NCBI GenBank assembly: GCA_020740775.1
Contig: JAHEWK010000011.1
Location: 1,488,001-1,552,000 of the forward strand
Direction: 5' to 3'
DNA: 64,000 nucleotides
Source of the DNA: Ilyonectria destructans
Lineage: Eukaryota; Ascomycota; Sordariomycetes; Hypocreales; Nectriaceae
How positions within the stretch are numbered: position 1 is the stretch's first letter; each line of letters begins with the position of its first letter. The notes beneath the pieces are model-generated. The model ran no database searches, had not been told where the DNA came from, and was given only the letters and a program-made list of their open reading frames with translations. Below are positions 1 to 12,441 of this stretch, piece after piece. The translations under genes and the position numbers were made by a program.

Positions 1-682
1 CGTGAGCACGATGAAACCATCAAAATATGTTTATTACGCTCTCACCCACGGTAGGTATCCTTTCCTCTGCCCTCTTTTCGCGTCGGGGTCATCTCCGACT
101 GCAGTGTTTTCTCTCCAGCCACTCATCCATCTACGAGTCTTCCTCGCGAAGGTCTTCCACGAGCGATGCGTTTTGTACTGCTCGCGTGAAGTAGGCTGGG
201 GTTTTGCAAGTCTCTCCCTTCGGGGGAAGATTTGATGTAGCTGCTAGACCAAAAGGGCCATCATAGTCCACGTCCGTTGTATCCATTTATGGACAGATTC
301 CTACACAGGCGTGGCTCCCAGAGCACCGAAATTCTCTTGAAATCTATCACATGAATATTGTCTCCCATTTGCAGCGTGTTTTGATAGCCGCGCATTGCGC
401 ATATCGCCCCGTAGCATGAGTGATGACGGCATCGACTCGCGCAATTGAGATTTGGGTGGTACCAAATACATGTACACACTGCTAACAGGATATTCTTTTG
501 CATGCGGACTAATCGTCACATACGTCACCGGGCATATGTAGGCGACTAAATAATCAGACCATACGTATATACCCTATCAGACCCTCCTTGGCGACGCTCG
601 ATCAACCAGGTTTCTTCGTGAATGTTTGTTATCTGTCACATCTCCCAAAACTCATCCGCGTTGTATCCAACGTAACCCAACC
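1..682. other. Left-edge intergenic region upstream of malic enzyme
   Basis: No protein-coding gene could be supported. The only open frames are short and unlike known proteins. The right-hand part is presumably the promoter and 5' UTR of the malic enzyme gene. The left-most 250 bases could belong to a transcript that lies mostly outside the window, but nothing in them proves it. Confidence 0.5.
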
Positions 683-2703
683 ATGCCTCCAAGCTCTTCA
701 ACCCCGAAGTTCCGCAACCTCCCGCTTAGCACTAGCGGTCCCATTGACTGCGCCCTGACAGGTACTGCCCTTCTCAACTCGGCCTACCTGAACAAGGGCT
801 CTGCATTCCCGGCCGATGAGCGTCGTCAGTTCAAGCTCACCGGCCTGCTCCCCCAGGGTAGCCAGACACTCGAACAGCAATGCAAGCGCGCGTACCAGCA
901 ATATTCGACACGAGCGGATGATCTGGCCAAGAACACATTTCTCACTTCTCTCAATGATCAAAATGAGGTCCTATACTACAAGGTAGGTCACGGTCTTAGA
1001 GCTTAACTTAGTCGCTGTTCCGGGCTTACCGGATGAAGCTGTTGCAACTCCATCTTAAGGAGATGATGAGTGTAGTGTATACTCCAACTGAAGGCGATGC
1101 CATCCAAAATTACTCTCGGCTATTCAGACGCTCGGAGGGTTGTTTTCTCAATATCGATGACCAGGACAGAGTACTTCACGATCTAGCTCAATGGGGGAAG
1201 CCAGAGGATATCGACTACATCGTCGTAACCGGTTCGTCCTCATGACAACTCCACTATAAACCCTTGACTGAAGTAAACGGCAGATGGCGAGGAAATCCTG
1301 GGCATTGGTGACCAGGGCGTAGGCGGTGTCCTGATTTCCGTCGCCAAGCTCGTATTGACGACGCTTTGCGGCGGCCTTCATCCAAATCGCACCTTGCCCG
1401 TCGTTCTAGATTGCGGGACTGACAACGAGGACCTCCTGAACGATGACTTGTACCTAGGCCTTAGACAGAAGCGCGTTCGAGGTGAGAGATATGACGCTTT
1501 CGTCGACACTTTCGTCAGTGCCGCGCGAAAACTCTACCCACAGGCTTATATCCACTTCGAGGACTTTGGCCTTGGCAATGGTGAGCCCTTTGGTGCGTCA
1601 TGATGGCCAAACTATAACTGACAACAGGATCTCAGCAAGACGCATCCTTGATCGATACCGCCCTGAGTTCGCCTGCTTCAACGACGATGTCCAAGGCACC
1701 GGCTGTGTCACTCTGGCGGCCATAATGGCGGGCCTGCATGTGAGCGGCCAAAAGCTGCCTGATCTCCGCATGGTTGTCTTTGGAGCTGGCAGCGCTGGCG
1801 TGGGTATCGCAGACCAAGTTCGGGACGCTATAGCTGCTGAGGGAGGTATCAGTCATGGTGAAGCTGCAAAGCAGATTTGGTGATTACAAGACCCCTGCTA
1901 TCATTGAACTCAACTAATCAATGGAAAGGTTGATTGACAAGCCTGGCCTCCTGACAACTGATACCGACACCTCGGACGCCCAGAAAGGCTTTGCCAAAAG
2001 CGCTTCGGGGTGGAAAGACAAAGACACCACCCTCCAGTCCGTCATCGAGACTATCAAACCCAACGTCCTCATCGGCACATCCACTGTCCCAGGCGCCTTC
2101 ACCGAGTCCATCGTCAAAGCCATGGCCAAAAACACGCCTCGCCCCATCATCCTTCCGCTTTCCAACCCCACACGCCTCCACGAAGCCAAGCCCGCCGACC
2201 TCCTCGCCTGGACTGATGGCAAAGCCCTCGTGGCGACCGGCTCGCCCTTCGATCCGGTGACGGGGCCGTGGGGCGAGTCGGGTGCGGATGTAACGATCGA
2301 CATTGCCGAGTGTAACAACTCGGTCGTCTTCCCGGGGATCGGCCTCGGCTGTGTACTCGCCCGCGTCGCACACCTTACGGATCGCATGCTCGTTGCTGCC
2401 GTGGAGGGTCTCGCAGCACTGAGTCCCGCTCTGACTGACTCGACGGCGCCCCTGTTGCCAGATGTGAGCTCCGTCCGTGATGTAAGCGTCAGGATCGCGC
2501 GGAATGTCATCCAGACGGCCATGGAGGAGGGCGAAGCGATGGAGGAGGAAATCCCTTCATCGGAGGAGGAACTGGAGGAATGGATTCGAGAGCAGATGTG
2601 GAATCCGGTATATAGGCCACTCAAGTTTGTAGAGATGGAGGGTGCGACCAGAGCGGCAAGAGGAGAGTTGAAGAGGGCGGGAACCTTCTCCACGGAGACA
2701 TAG
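683..2703 (+). CDS. MAE1: NAD(P)-dependent malic enzyme, five exons
   Basis: This enzyme oxidatively decarboxylates malate to pyruvate, linking the TCA cycle to pyruvate and reduced cofactor supply. Exons are 683-982, 1039-1231, 1284-1580, 1636-1879 and 1929-2703, giving 602 residues; all introns are 49-56 bp GT-AG and keep frame. Visible family motifs in order are YTPTEGDAIQNYSRLF, GIGDQGVGGVLISVAKL, the metal-binding FEDFG and FNDDVQGTG blocks, the Rossmann motif VVFGAGSAGVGIADQ, PLSNPT, ATGSPFDPV and NNSVVFPGIGLG. The length fits eukaryotic malic enzymes (about 550-600). The start at 683 is the first in-frame ATG. The N-terminus has no clear mitochondrial presequence, so the compartment and the NAD versus NADP preference cannot be decided from sequence alone. 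The 3' end faces the MTC1 gene. Confidence 0.95.
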
Positions 2704-2948
2704 AGACTTGACAGGACAGTATTAGCAATTTCATTTAGATGTGTAGCTTTATAGGTAGCCTTCAGAGTATGTATTCGTTAACACTATGGAGATGAACAAA
2801 ATCAAGACGTAGCCCGTATTCAAAAAGCCCCTTAGGAATTGCCAGAAAGTCCCAAGAGGAACAACATTACATCGAGAGTCGCCGAACCCTAACGCCGACC
2901 AACATTGCGATCGCCACCTCCCTGGGGTTGGTGCCACGATAGGGAGGT

Positions 2949-4543
2949 TCAGATGATGCCGGCCCGAGCAGCCTCGCCACCACCGTCTTCAACGAGGTCC
3001 TCCATCCTTCGCTTGCCCTTGCCCAAGCCACCCTCACCAACTCCCATGCGGCGCGCAACGTATCGTTGGGCAACAATGCCGACAGAAAGGTCAAGGAGCT
3101 CCTCCAGCCATTCAGCAACCCACTCCCGTGGATCGACACCACCACTCTCGATGATGTCCCTAATCTCCTCCGGGATCATAATCTCAGGAATATCCTGGCC
3201 CTCATCGTTGGATCGGGGGGTCAACGGGGCCGGGGCATCAAGCCACTGCACCCATCGAGCAGGGACAGACTGGCTGACGGTAGAGAACTCGATACCATGA
3301 ACAGGATCGAGGATAAAGATAGCGAAGCAGATGATCTCCCCAGTCTCTTCCTGGTCCTTGACATCCGAGGACTCCTTCTCCTTTTCGGCAGAAGCGGTGC
3401 GGGCGAACAGAGCATCGTCGTCATCAATGCAAATGGCCTGAACAGAGAGGAAGAGGTCGGAGGTTCTGACCGGGTTAGTCTCACTCAGGTCTTCCGTCGC
3501 TCTGAGCTTGGCCTGCTCTAATCCGCCGGTAGCTGCAAAGTATTCGTTGGCGTACGATTCGGCGCTGGCACGGCACAACTTGGTTCCCTCCGGCAGCCCG
3601 TTGATTAAGCCGAGCTCGCGAGGGGAGTCAGCCTGTCTCCACCATGGACCATCGCGCCACCCAGCAGCGCTGTCATTGTTGCGGCGGGAGCTGCTCTCTT
3701 GGCCGCGCTGGACGACGAGGAGGTCACCACCTTCGACCTGGGACATGACACGGGCGAAAACGCCATGAATGAGAGGGTCGAGGGAGGGGTAGCCAACGAT
3801 GTCGTGGGTAATGTGGATAAGGAGGCGCTCGTGGGAGCTGATAGGAGGAGCGAGGGTATGGAGGATGTTGGTAAAGGTAGGAAGGGCGCGGTGGCGGAGT
3901 TCATCGCCTAGTTCTGGGTAAGCTTCATCATGAAAGGGGAAGGCAGATGACAGTACATACCATACTTTTGCAGGCTGCCGACGTCGATTCCCTTGAGGCC
4001 TTTGACCTGCTCTGCCCACTTCATAGCCTCCTCATTCTGTTGGATCTGACTGACGGCAGCTTCAGCCTGTTTCATGGCAAGGCTAGCCGTGGCCGTGGCC
4101 GTGGACAAGATGCCACCCCACCATCCACCGCCAGTGGACTGAGCGGGCGGCTCCTCGACGACCGGCTCAACGGCGGGCTTCTTCTCTGACTCGTGGGCAT
4201 CAGAGCTCGTGGCACTCGGGGTAAAGGTCGTTCTCAGACTTCTGGCGCTGTCGGTGGACTTGCGACTAGCCAAAGCAGCCCTGTCGTCACCAGCGGGAGG
4301 CGTCGCAGTAGAGCGTCGGGCGGCGACATCCTTGAGGCGGGGTGTATGCGGGCGGGACGGCTGCTCGGAGGCCAGCTCAGACTCAAGGTCGGCGAGAATG
4401 TCCTGGTCCGCAATGGCCTTGGAGGCGGCCGATGTGGGCTTGGACTTGTGAGTGGAAGGCTTCTTGGGCTTGGTGTCGATGCCGGAGAAGAGGTCGTCGA
4501 GGTTGTCGTCATTGGCGACGGCCTTGGTCTTCTTTGAAGCCAT
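2949..4543 (-). CDS. MTC1: MTC1-like protein (maintenance of telomere capping 1 family)
   Basis: Two exons (4543-3961 and 3913-2949, intron 47 bp) encode 515 residues. The pattern matches the fungal MTC1 family: an acidic start with DDLDDLFSGI-like sequence, a Lys/Pro/Ser-rich disordered stretch, a glycine-tryptophan motif GGGWWGG near residue 140 followed by an Ala-rich amphipathic helix, then a conserved C-terminal domain containing the block HITHDIVGYPSLDPLIHG. The yeast family member is known mainly from genetic links to telomere capping and COPI-type traffic, and its biochemical role is unclear. The ATG at 4543 was preferred over an upstream one at 4672 because it has a strong context (accATGG) and matches the usual Met-Ala-Ser-Lys-Lys start. 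It converges with the malic enzyme gene, 245 bp apart. Confidence 0.85.
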
Positions 4544-5863
4544 GGTCGAAGAACTCGCAGAGGAAGACGACGATGGCGGGTGGTTGGTGTTGGCTGCAAG
4601 TGCAGTAGATGTGACGGACGCGTTGCTGGTGAGATGATGGGTGGGGTTACGTGGTTGAGAGGGAGAGGTCAAGTATCATGTGTACGAACGTAATCGTCGG
4701 AAGGCTGTTTGGCACAGGTGCGGCAAGGCAGTTTAGGGAGTGACACTGGGTTAGGAGCTCCCTAGCGACCAAACCAAACAAGGGTAGGTGCTTGGTCTGG
4801 TGAGAGGGCAACCCTGGGTTGCCACGACGCGGCAACCGAATTGGATATGGCAGCAATGCTGGAATCAATGCTCAGCACTTTGGAACTCTTATTTACAAGG
4901 AGAATGAATAGATATGATCAACGTGCAGACTCAGAGCGAAGAACAGATGCATCACAAACATGTGCATTTGCTTGTAAGTCCATGTGGTGTAAATGGGGGG
5001 GTCAGGTACGATGTTTGGTACTCCTGCTGCGATCATCCACTGCGGAGATGTCACCCAACGTGGGACATGCATAAAGTACATCCAAGGTACCGATCGGGCC
5101 AACAGCAGCGGTCCCCAAATCGCAATGGACTGCAGCGACAAGCCGCCCATAAATAGCCAGTGATTAGGGGCCCAGCAGGCGCTGTATCCAGTAACAGCCG
5201 TCGCGGCCCAGTAAGAAGCCGCGGAATGACTGCCCCAAGCCCAACATGGCCTAGGCCCGTGTCTTCCCGCGCTGCCGCTCCTTATTGGCCAGCAGCGCCC
5301 GGCGGAGGAACCCCGGAGAAGGGCTCTGGCCGGGGGGAAGGTGCCAACGGTACGTACCAGCCGGCCCAGGCTATTGGTCGGGAGCGCGGACAGCTAATAC
5401 AGCGAGGCAGGCCTTGGCTTATTCGAACCACGACACCTTGAGAAAATCGACGGCAACCACATCAAGGCAAAGGAGACGGCCCATCACCGCGTCTCTGATA
5501 TTTGGGCCCAAGCATCATCGCGCTCTTCTGCAGGAGGCTGGTCTTTCCTCCGCCGCCTGAACGGCTCTTTGTCACTTGCTCGTTGCCCCTGCGTTTGCCC
5601 CCCGTCTTTCAAAATTCTTTCGCTGCCCTGGCTCATTCAAACACGCCTCATCGCGGCCTCTCTCCCATTCATACGCCCCCCGTCCCAAGCCCTCCACCGC
5701 GCAGACCACCTTCTGCGCCATCTCTCTTCATTAATCACCTCCCTCTCAATCATTGGCTTCTTGTGCGCGTCTTCTCCTTCCCCCGCATGACGCCGCTCGC
5801 GGGCCTGGCTGGCCGCTACACGTCGCTGCTGTACTTCCCAGCCCCAGCCCGTCTCGGCTTACC
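4544..5863. other. Divergent intergenic region between MTC1 and the repeat-rich gene
   Basis: About 1.3 kb separates two divergently transcribed genes. It holds no supportable coding region. The part from about 5550 to 5860 is pyrimidine-rich, as expected of the 5' UTR of the downstream plus-strand gene. Both promoters must lie here. Confidence 0.6.
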
Positions 5864-8800
5864 ATGGACCGGTCGCGCCGCACAACTCATCGCCGCCGTC
5901 AGCTAGGAGATTCTGCATCTCCTGTCTCTGCCTCAGAAGCTTCGTTTGATCTCAATTCATCCACGAGCCCCGTGCTCGCGCATATTAACACCACGCCCCA
6001 GTCCGCTCACAGTGCGGGTGGTCGCCGCTCCAACAAACCTCATCAGCGCGCCTTCACTTTCTCCCCACCGGGCCCTCACCGTGGCCTCAATCTGAGGAAG
6101 CGGTCTTCTATCATGGACAACTACTCCATTGCTGATGACGATGAGGATGGCCCCAAGAAGGGTGGTCACAGTCTTCGGAAACGCGCACGCGTGGATTACA
6201 CCTTTGAGCACATCGAGGACGATGTCACTGTCCCCAACTCCAGCTCCTCAGCCCGTGGTAGAAAGCGCAGGTCTGATGTCAATTTCGATACTGAGGACTT
6301 CTACGGCACAGACTCCAAGCGGAGGGGTGCTTCCATGGGTGCCGATACTCCATCCACCCGCCGGAGAAACCCCTCGCGGAAGTCGAGCGAGATGAAGGCA
6401 TACCGCGAGCCCTTTGAGGAAGATGACAACGATGTCCAAGACACCATCGAAGTTGGGATCTCCTACTCAGATGTCGATGAATCAGAATTTCATGAGCCCA
6501 GCTATTCAAATCATTCATCACCCGCCAAAACGCCGCCAATGTCCGAGAATGGGGCCCCGCCGACAAAAAGCAATCATCAAAGCAAAGATCAAAGCCGTCC
6601 ATCTATTGAGGATGCCACTGAGATTTCCCGTGGACCTCCTCAGACTACTCTTGACTCCTACTTTTCCAAGGCCCCTCTTGAAAAGTCTGTCTCTCAACCT
6701 GCAGAGCAGTTGAAGAGTGAGCCTGCCAAGGTGGAAACTAGAGCCGAAGAGCTACCTTTACCGCGTACCCCTACTCCTACTGCTGACGTTGTTGCGCCTA
6801 CCGCTGCAGCTGTGCCTACGGACGCCGTTGCACCCACAGATGTCGGTGCGCCTAAGGACGCCGTTGCACCTACGGATGTCGTTGCGACTACAGATGATGT
6901 TGCTGCTACGGATGCTGTTGCTGCTACAGATATTGTTGCTGCTACGGATGCTGTAGCTGCTACGGATATTGCTGCTACGGATATTGTTGCCGCTGCTGAT
7001 GTCGTTGAGGCGACTGATGTCCTTGCGACGGCTGATGTTGTTACACCTGATACCATTGCGGCGACTGACGGTGTTGCAACTGCTGATGTCGCTGCGCCCA
7101 CTGAAGCAGTTACAACTACTGATGTCGTTGCGCCCACTGAGGTCGTTGCGCCCACTGAGGTCGTTGCAGCTACTGATGCTGTTACGGATGCTCCCTCGAC
7201 TACTGCCGCCGAGCCTCCGGTCAGTGAATCCATCCCGCCGCCAATCGAAACGCACTTGAATGGTGAATTCGTGTCAAGTCCCAGAGAGATTGTCGAGGAG
7301 CGCCTTGAACCTTCCAACAATATCAAGAAAGAAGCCGAGGAGGAAACCACCAACGCCGCCCGTGTGTCGCCGCTTCAAGACAATCAAGACAACGAAAGCA
7401 TCGAGGACAACGAAAGCATCGAGGACAACGAAAGCATCGAGGACAATGAAAGAATCCAGGACAACGAAAGCATCGAGGACAACGAAGACGAAATGGACAT
7501 TGATCCAGTCGAGGAGCCTGCGCAAGACACTGAAATGGCTGAGTCAGGGCCCGAACCCCTAGAACCGGAGCATGCTGTTTCTACACCACCCGTTCGAGAG
7601 ATCCCCAACGACGTTCCTGCATTGCCTGAAGTGACCAGCGCAAATTTAGACCCAAGCAAACCAGAGGAAAAAGAGGACGCAACAAACGACAAAGCATCAG
7701 ATTCAGCCCTCGCGTTGCCTGATACAACCCAGTCCTCAAATTCACCTCAGAAACTAGTCACCAAGGAAAGCCCGGTACCCAGCGCAAGTCCCAATGAAAT
7801 TGAAGCACCGACCCCTCCACCACCAGTAGAAACGAGCGAGCGTCTCCCTTCTATACAACCAGAACCGAAGTCAAGCCCTCGCAAGACCGCACCTCCTCGG
7901 CCAACTATGGCAAGGCCACAACCCACCCCTGTTGGCCGTTGGTCCCATCTCACACCATATGTCGATGGAGAGTATGTTTCGTACCCCGAAAAGAAAGGCC
8001 GTCTTGAAGAGGATACTACTGCCGACGAGCCCACTCCTGACGGCAAAGACACCGATCGAGAAGGCATGGACATGGAACCAATGGTGGAGGACAACGATGA
8101 CAACACAGCTCTAGAAGCGCCAACGCCTGCTCTCAACACTCCTACTCGGGGCTCGCCGGTTCCTGACTCAACAGATCCTACTGCTTTCAACTCGCCAGCT
8201 CCGGGTGGAGAGGACCTAGATGATGCCGACGTCTCTGAATCCCAGGAGCCTCCCGACAGGCGCCGGTATTTCAAGTACCGCAAACTTCGCGACCCTGAGG
8301 AATACATTTCGGCTATTGAAAACTGCGAAGATATGTCCACCATAGATCTCTATGAGATCCTGGAAGCCATCAATGTTTCATTAGGCCAATGGCAGCAGGA
8401 ATGGACTGGGTTGGGCAAGGTCGTAGACGACTATGAGAACGCATTGCGCCGACGAGCCGCAGATACAAAATACGAGTCTAGGACCCGTAACTTACACCAG
8501 CATGGTGTCAACTACGAGGAGCCAGACTTTGGCGTCAAGGGGTACAAGTCCCGGGAGAAGGAGGGCATGACCGAAACTCGCTACCTCCAGGCCCAAGACC
8601 GCATCATGGCTGCCACTTACGGTTTTGAATACGACCCTCACCCCTCCAAGATTGGTCGACAAAACCCAGAGACACAACAGGTCGGGATCATGACACGCGG
8701 GCGGTCGTTGCGCAACCAGCCGAGACAAACCGCCAAGGCTACTGAGACGGATGAGGTAACGGGCAAGCGGAACCGGAAGCCAGTTCAACTTTTTGACCCA

Positions 8801-10037
8801 GCAGCTGTGCAGGAAGTCAGCCGAAGTTCGACTCCTGTTCCAACTGGCCGGGGTCGCCGACGAAAGAATGCCAATGGTGACGCCGAGGAAACCCAATCCA
8901 ACCCCAATGCTAGCTTTAACACTGATATTGTTTCCGATGGCGAGGATGCACCTCAAAAAATCAGGCGCAGGCGTGGCCCGCGAGCCAAGGGAGCTGTGCC
9001 TAGCATCGTCGAGGAGCTTCTTCCGGAGCAGGATGAAGACGAGTCTGCATATAACGACGAGCCCGCAAAGCCCACTCGAAGAGGGCGGGGAAGGCCGGCC
9101 ATCAGATACGAAGAGGTGGATCCCAATGAGTTTGTCGAAGACGAGCCCCAGCCAGAACTGAAGCAGCCGCGACGACATCTCCTGACCCTCAAGATCCCGA
9201 GAGGCAAGCACTTCAGCGAGCCTTCCTCTGCCATCACCGATAATGGAGACTCCCGTCCATCGACGGCTTCTTCGGAGGAGTCTTCGCACACCGCCGAATC
9301 TTCATATTCGTTCCGCCCTAAGCGGCAGAAGCGGTTCCGCGATGACCCTGATGGAAGCGAAGAGATTGCTCAGGCGCCTCCCAAGAAAAGGGGCAAGCGA
9401 GCAAGTGGTGTTATGCCCTCCAGTGACGGGCCTGTTCCCTCATCATTGGGTCCTACCTCCGAGCCGTCGTTGACTCCCAACAATCGCAAGGTACATAAGA
9501 TCAAGGTTGTGCGGTCTGGGCCAGACGGCCGGAATGGCGTGCCACCTGCCAGTGAGGAAGGTGAGGAGCCTCAGAAAGACTACAAGTCGATGACCAAGTC
9601 CGAGAAGATGTCGGCATCCATGAAGAGTACGTCCCGTATATCACCTCCAATTTTGAACAAAATTCTAACGATTCTTAGACCGATGGGCAAATGGCAACAT
9701 GGCCGGAGCTGTTGAAAAGCGAAAGGCGACGCTTGCTGCGAAGAAGGCTGCCCAAGCAGCCGCAGACCAGAAGTTGGGAGTGATTGCGCCCAAACCCAAG
9801 GGCAAGGCAGCGTTGAAGAAAGAAGCTGCTCTACAGTTGCAGCAGCAACAGCATCAACAGCAGCAGCATCAGCATCAACAGCAGCATCAGCATCAACAGC
9901 AGCAACAGCTTCACTTGCAGCAGCAGCAACAGCAGCAGCTTCACCAGCAACACCCACAACATCCACCACACCAGGGTGGAAATCCCGGTTTCGTTCATGG
10001 CATGCCTAACATGGGCTACCCATATCAACAGATGTGA
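5864..10037 (+). CDS. Large repeat-rich nuclear-type protein with AT-hook and poly-Gln/His tail
   Basis: Two exons (5864-9626 and 9679-10037, intron 52 bp) encode 1373 residues, mostly predicted disordered. In order: a basic N-terminus with RKRSS/RKRAR patches; an Ala-Thr-Asp-Val repeat array (about residues 305-445); an acidic heptad array of the NESIEDN type (about 510-543); a well-conserved-looking core of about 150 residues (800-955) containing RRYFKYRKLRDPEEY and a long helical segment; an AT-hook-like RRGRGRPA near 1075; several basic NLS-like patches; and a Gln/His tract near the C-terminus (1306-1350). The start at 5864 has a strong context (accATGG). I do not recognise the family. 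The AT-hook, NLS-like patches and charged disorder suggest a chromatin or nuclear role, which is inference. The second exon is assured by the frame-preserving junction that yields MKNRWANGNMAGAVEKRK. Confidence 0.85.
6780..7195 (+). repeat. In-frame coding minisatellite (Ala-Thr-Asp-Val units)
   Basis: Inside the large plus-strand gene, imperfect 15-24 bp units coding for variants of VAATD, VAPTD and VATAD are repeated many times. All length changes are multiples of three, so the frame survives. The antisense strand also stays open here, which produces a misleading long reverse frame. Confidence 0.9.
7384..7490 (+). repeat. 21-bp in-frame tandem repeat (NESIED units)
   Basis: About six tandem units of 15-18 bp of the type gacaacgaaagcatcgag code for an acidic Asp-Asn-Glu-Ser-Ile-Glu array. 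Some units are identical at the DNA level, so the array is probably length-variable between strains. The unit length is approximate because I counted by eye. Confidence 0.8.
9836..9966 (+). repeat. CAG/CAT trinucleotide-type tract coding poly-Gln/His
   Basis: A run of cag, caa and cat codons interrupted by a few leu/thr/pro codons encodes a Gln/His tract in the last exon of the large plus-strand gene. Such tracts are common in fungal transcription and chromatin factors. Confidence 0.9.
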
Positions 10038-11273
10038 GAGGGAAAAGCCCGTCTCCATCGCATTCCGACTGTCCTTCTCAACCTACCTTTGCATCCCTTC
10101 TTCCTTGGGAGTTGATTCCCAGACACTACACGAAAAACTGGGCTCTGAGGGGCGTGCCCCTCAATGCGGTCTATGTAGCATTCACATCAGATGAACGGGG
10201 GACAGTACATACAGCCGCTCTGTATACTATGGATATTCAGAGGGTTTTGGATGTTTCACGTGCCTGTACACTAGATCGTCTTTCTTTCCTTTTTCCGCGT
10301 CCGTCGATTGGTTTCTTTGCTTTTCTGTGCATGTTTTTGGCTTTTGCATCATCATAGGGGGTGGAAGGTGTGTAGCCCGTCTCTGGGCTTTAGCACTGGG
10401 GAACTGTGTACCGCCAAGGCCAGTGAGCCTTCGATATCGGTTTATACACACTTTTCCCGTAATTCAATTTTCTCAATGTTTGAGTCCTGACGTAATTTGG
10501 TGAATTGAAACGGGTGTTTGCACTAAGCTTAAGTTATTAACTAAACCGCTAGCCAAAAAGTGAGTTGATGTTTTGCGAGCGACGTGCGGAGTAGACAACA
10601 TAATTGTTTACCAAATTCACCACTCACGCTTTGAGAATTAAAATCAGAAATGAATGGGCATGAATAAGCCGCTCATACACACATGTTCGGATTATCGCTG
10701 TTAACAATTGTCATTTCCAAAGAATAAAACACACTTTAGGAGCGTTCGTGTGCGATATACAGGGTAGGGATAGTACAGTATGTAGAGACATCAAGCTGAC
10801 CCGCACTGGCAAACTTAGATCCACAACCTGAGAAATCTGTAATTCCTTGCAATTATTCTCCCTCTCCTCGCCAAGGGCATTGTAATCAGTCATTGGCCGT
10901 TGGCCGTATTGGTACACGGCAATTCCCATGGAACAGATGACATGCGAAAAGACCAGCGAGGGCGAATTATCCTGAATCATGAAATCGAACAATGGGGGGA
11001 CAGCGCATTACGTTCAGACACACTCGAACTTTACAGAACAACACGGCGAGAAAGGGTCACAGGCACTTGAAGTGATTTTGTTTTGTCCTTTGATGTGATG
11101 CCTTGGTATGAATCATCCTTACACGCCGCAACCGAAATGCAGAGCCTGCCAATCCAGCGACTAACTTCCCATTCCGCCAAATCCCCGAATATGAGGAAGA
11201 AGGGGCTTTCGCGCTCTATTTGATCGCATGGGGACAGAACCACGCCTTTTGTCTTTCCTCGCCCAAAAGCACC
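10038..11273. other. Convergent intergenic region
   Basis: This 1.2 kb stretch lies between the 3' ends of the large repeat-rich gene and RPL23. It is relatively AT-rich from about 10490 on and has no convincing coding frame. It must hold the two 3' UTRs and polyadenylation sites. No other element was seen. Confidence 0.6.
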
Positions 11274-12301
11274 TTACATCACAACACCGGAGTTGCTCGC
11301 AATACGCTGCGAGACGGGTTAGCTGCTGCGGGACGATGCTGATGGTGTTTGGAAGTTGACTTACGGGCCAGAGCTCAGCAGCCTCCTTTCCGACGGGGCC
11401 AGTGATGGCGGATCCCTTCATCTCACCCTTGGGGTTGACGATCTGCAAAATTTCGAGTCAGCCAAAAGTCCAATAGCCATTCGCCCAAAAATGGATGTCG
11501 TGCAGGATGATTTGCGCCACTTGTACACAACACACTGCACCAACCCCACCACGGGAAAACAAAGGGGAAAGGATTCCACATACGACACCGGCGTTGTCCT
11601 CAAAGTACAGGAACACACCGTCGAATCGCTTCCAGGGCTTGGACTGGCGGACGATAACGGCGGGGTGGACCTTCTTTCGGAGCTCGGGCTTTCCCTTCTT
11701 GACGGTGGCCATGACCATGTCACCGACACCACCAGCGGGCAATCGGTTCAGGCGAGCACCAATACCCTTGACGGCGATGATGTACAGGTTTCGGGCACCG
11801 GAGTTGTCGGCGCAGTTCATGACGGCACCACTGCAGCGAGAGTTAGTTGGACCAGGGTCGAAAGATCGGTTCGGGAGGGGTTCGAGGCGACGTACACTGG
11901 GAGACCCAGGGTCATCTTAAGCTTGCCACCAGGGGCACCACGCCTATACGCATCATCGTCAGTGTGCGGTCCACGTTGAAGTCATCTCAAGCGGTTGGAT
12001 CTCTCTCTGCCAGATCCGTGTTCGGGGGGTTGCGTGCGAATTGTCCGTCGTCCATCATGGTCGAATTTTTGTCGAGAATGCCGAGCGAGCGTCGAGCGGG
12101 AGAGAAGCAGAAGCAGACGTGGTCGTTGGTAGAGCGTCGGTGATCGAGGTTGCTCGTCGTTTCGTGCGCGGCCGATTTCGTCCCCCGCCACCATGACCAA
12201 CACGGCGAATCCAGGTCTCGCGCGACCGTCCCGTCACGGAAATGGCAGAGATCTCGAGGCAGATGAGTAGAGCTGAGGCAGACTTACGAGAGTTTGGCCA
12301 T
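11274..12301 (-). CDS. RPL23: 60S ribosomal protein L23 (uL14), five exons
   Basis: This is the large-subunit ribosomal protein uL14, sited at the subunit interface. Exons on the minus strand are 12301-12288 (only 14 nt), 11943-11896, 11830-11584, 11442-11365 and 11306-11274, giving 139 residues, the normal family length. The protein begins [20 protein letters not shown] and carries the hallmark [46 protein letters not shown] and [12 protein letters not shown] blocks. The first intron is 344 bp, much longer than the others (58-141 bp), as is common in fungal ribosomal protein genes. A CACGTGAC element lies about 140 bp upstream of the ATG. Every splice junction restores the known protein sequence without gap, so confidence is high. 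Confidence 0.97.
11944..12287 (-). other. Long first intron of RPL23
   Basis: The 344 bp intron follows a 14-nt first exon. Long first introns in ribosomal protein genes often enhance expression or host a snoRNA. I looked for C/D-box elements (TGATGA and CTGA in the right order with flanking complementarity) and saw no convincing pair. Confidence 0.8.
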
Positions 12302-12441
12302 TGTATCGGAGTGTGTGTGGCGTTACTTCGTTAGAAATCCGTGCCGAGTCTCGAGATGCCGTCGTGAACAAGAGCTTTTCAGGCGAAATTTTCCCAATGA
12401 GATCTGTGGGGTGAGAAACCCTATGGGAAGCGAAGACCCAC

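Noticed and set aside
1914..2693. Long open frame (259 codons) on the minus strand
   Set aside because: It lies fully antisense to the last malic enzyme exon and has no family resemblance; the plus-strand protein is certain.
6694..7353. 219-codon minus-strand frame of Val/Ala/Thr/Ser repeats
   Set aside because: It is the antisense of the coding minisatellite in the large plus-strand gene, kept open by the repeat structure.
8492..9289. 265-codon minus-strand frame
   Set aside because: Antisense to the conserved part of the large plus-strand gene, with no protein-like motifs.
11944..12287. snoRNA in the long RPL23 intron
   Set aside because: CTGA and TGATG strings are present near the 3' end but not in the order and spacing of a C/D-box snoRNA, and no terminal stem was seen.
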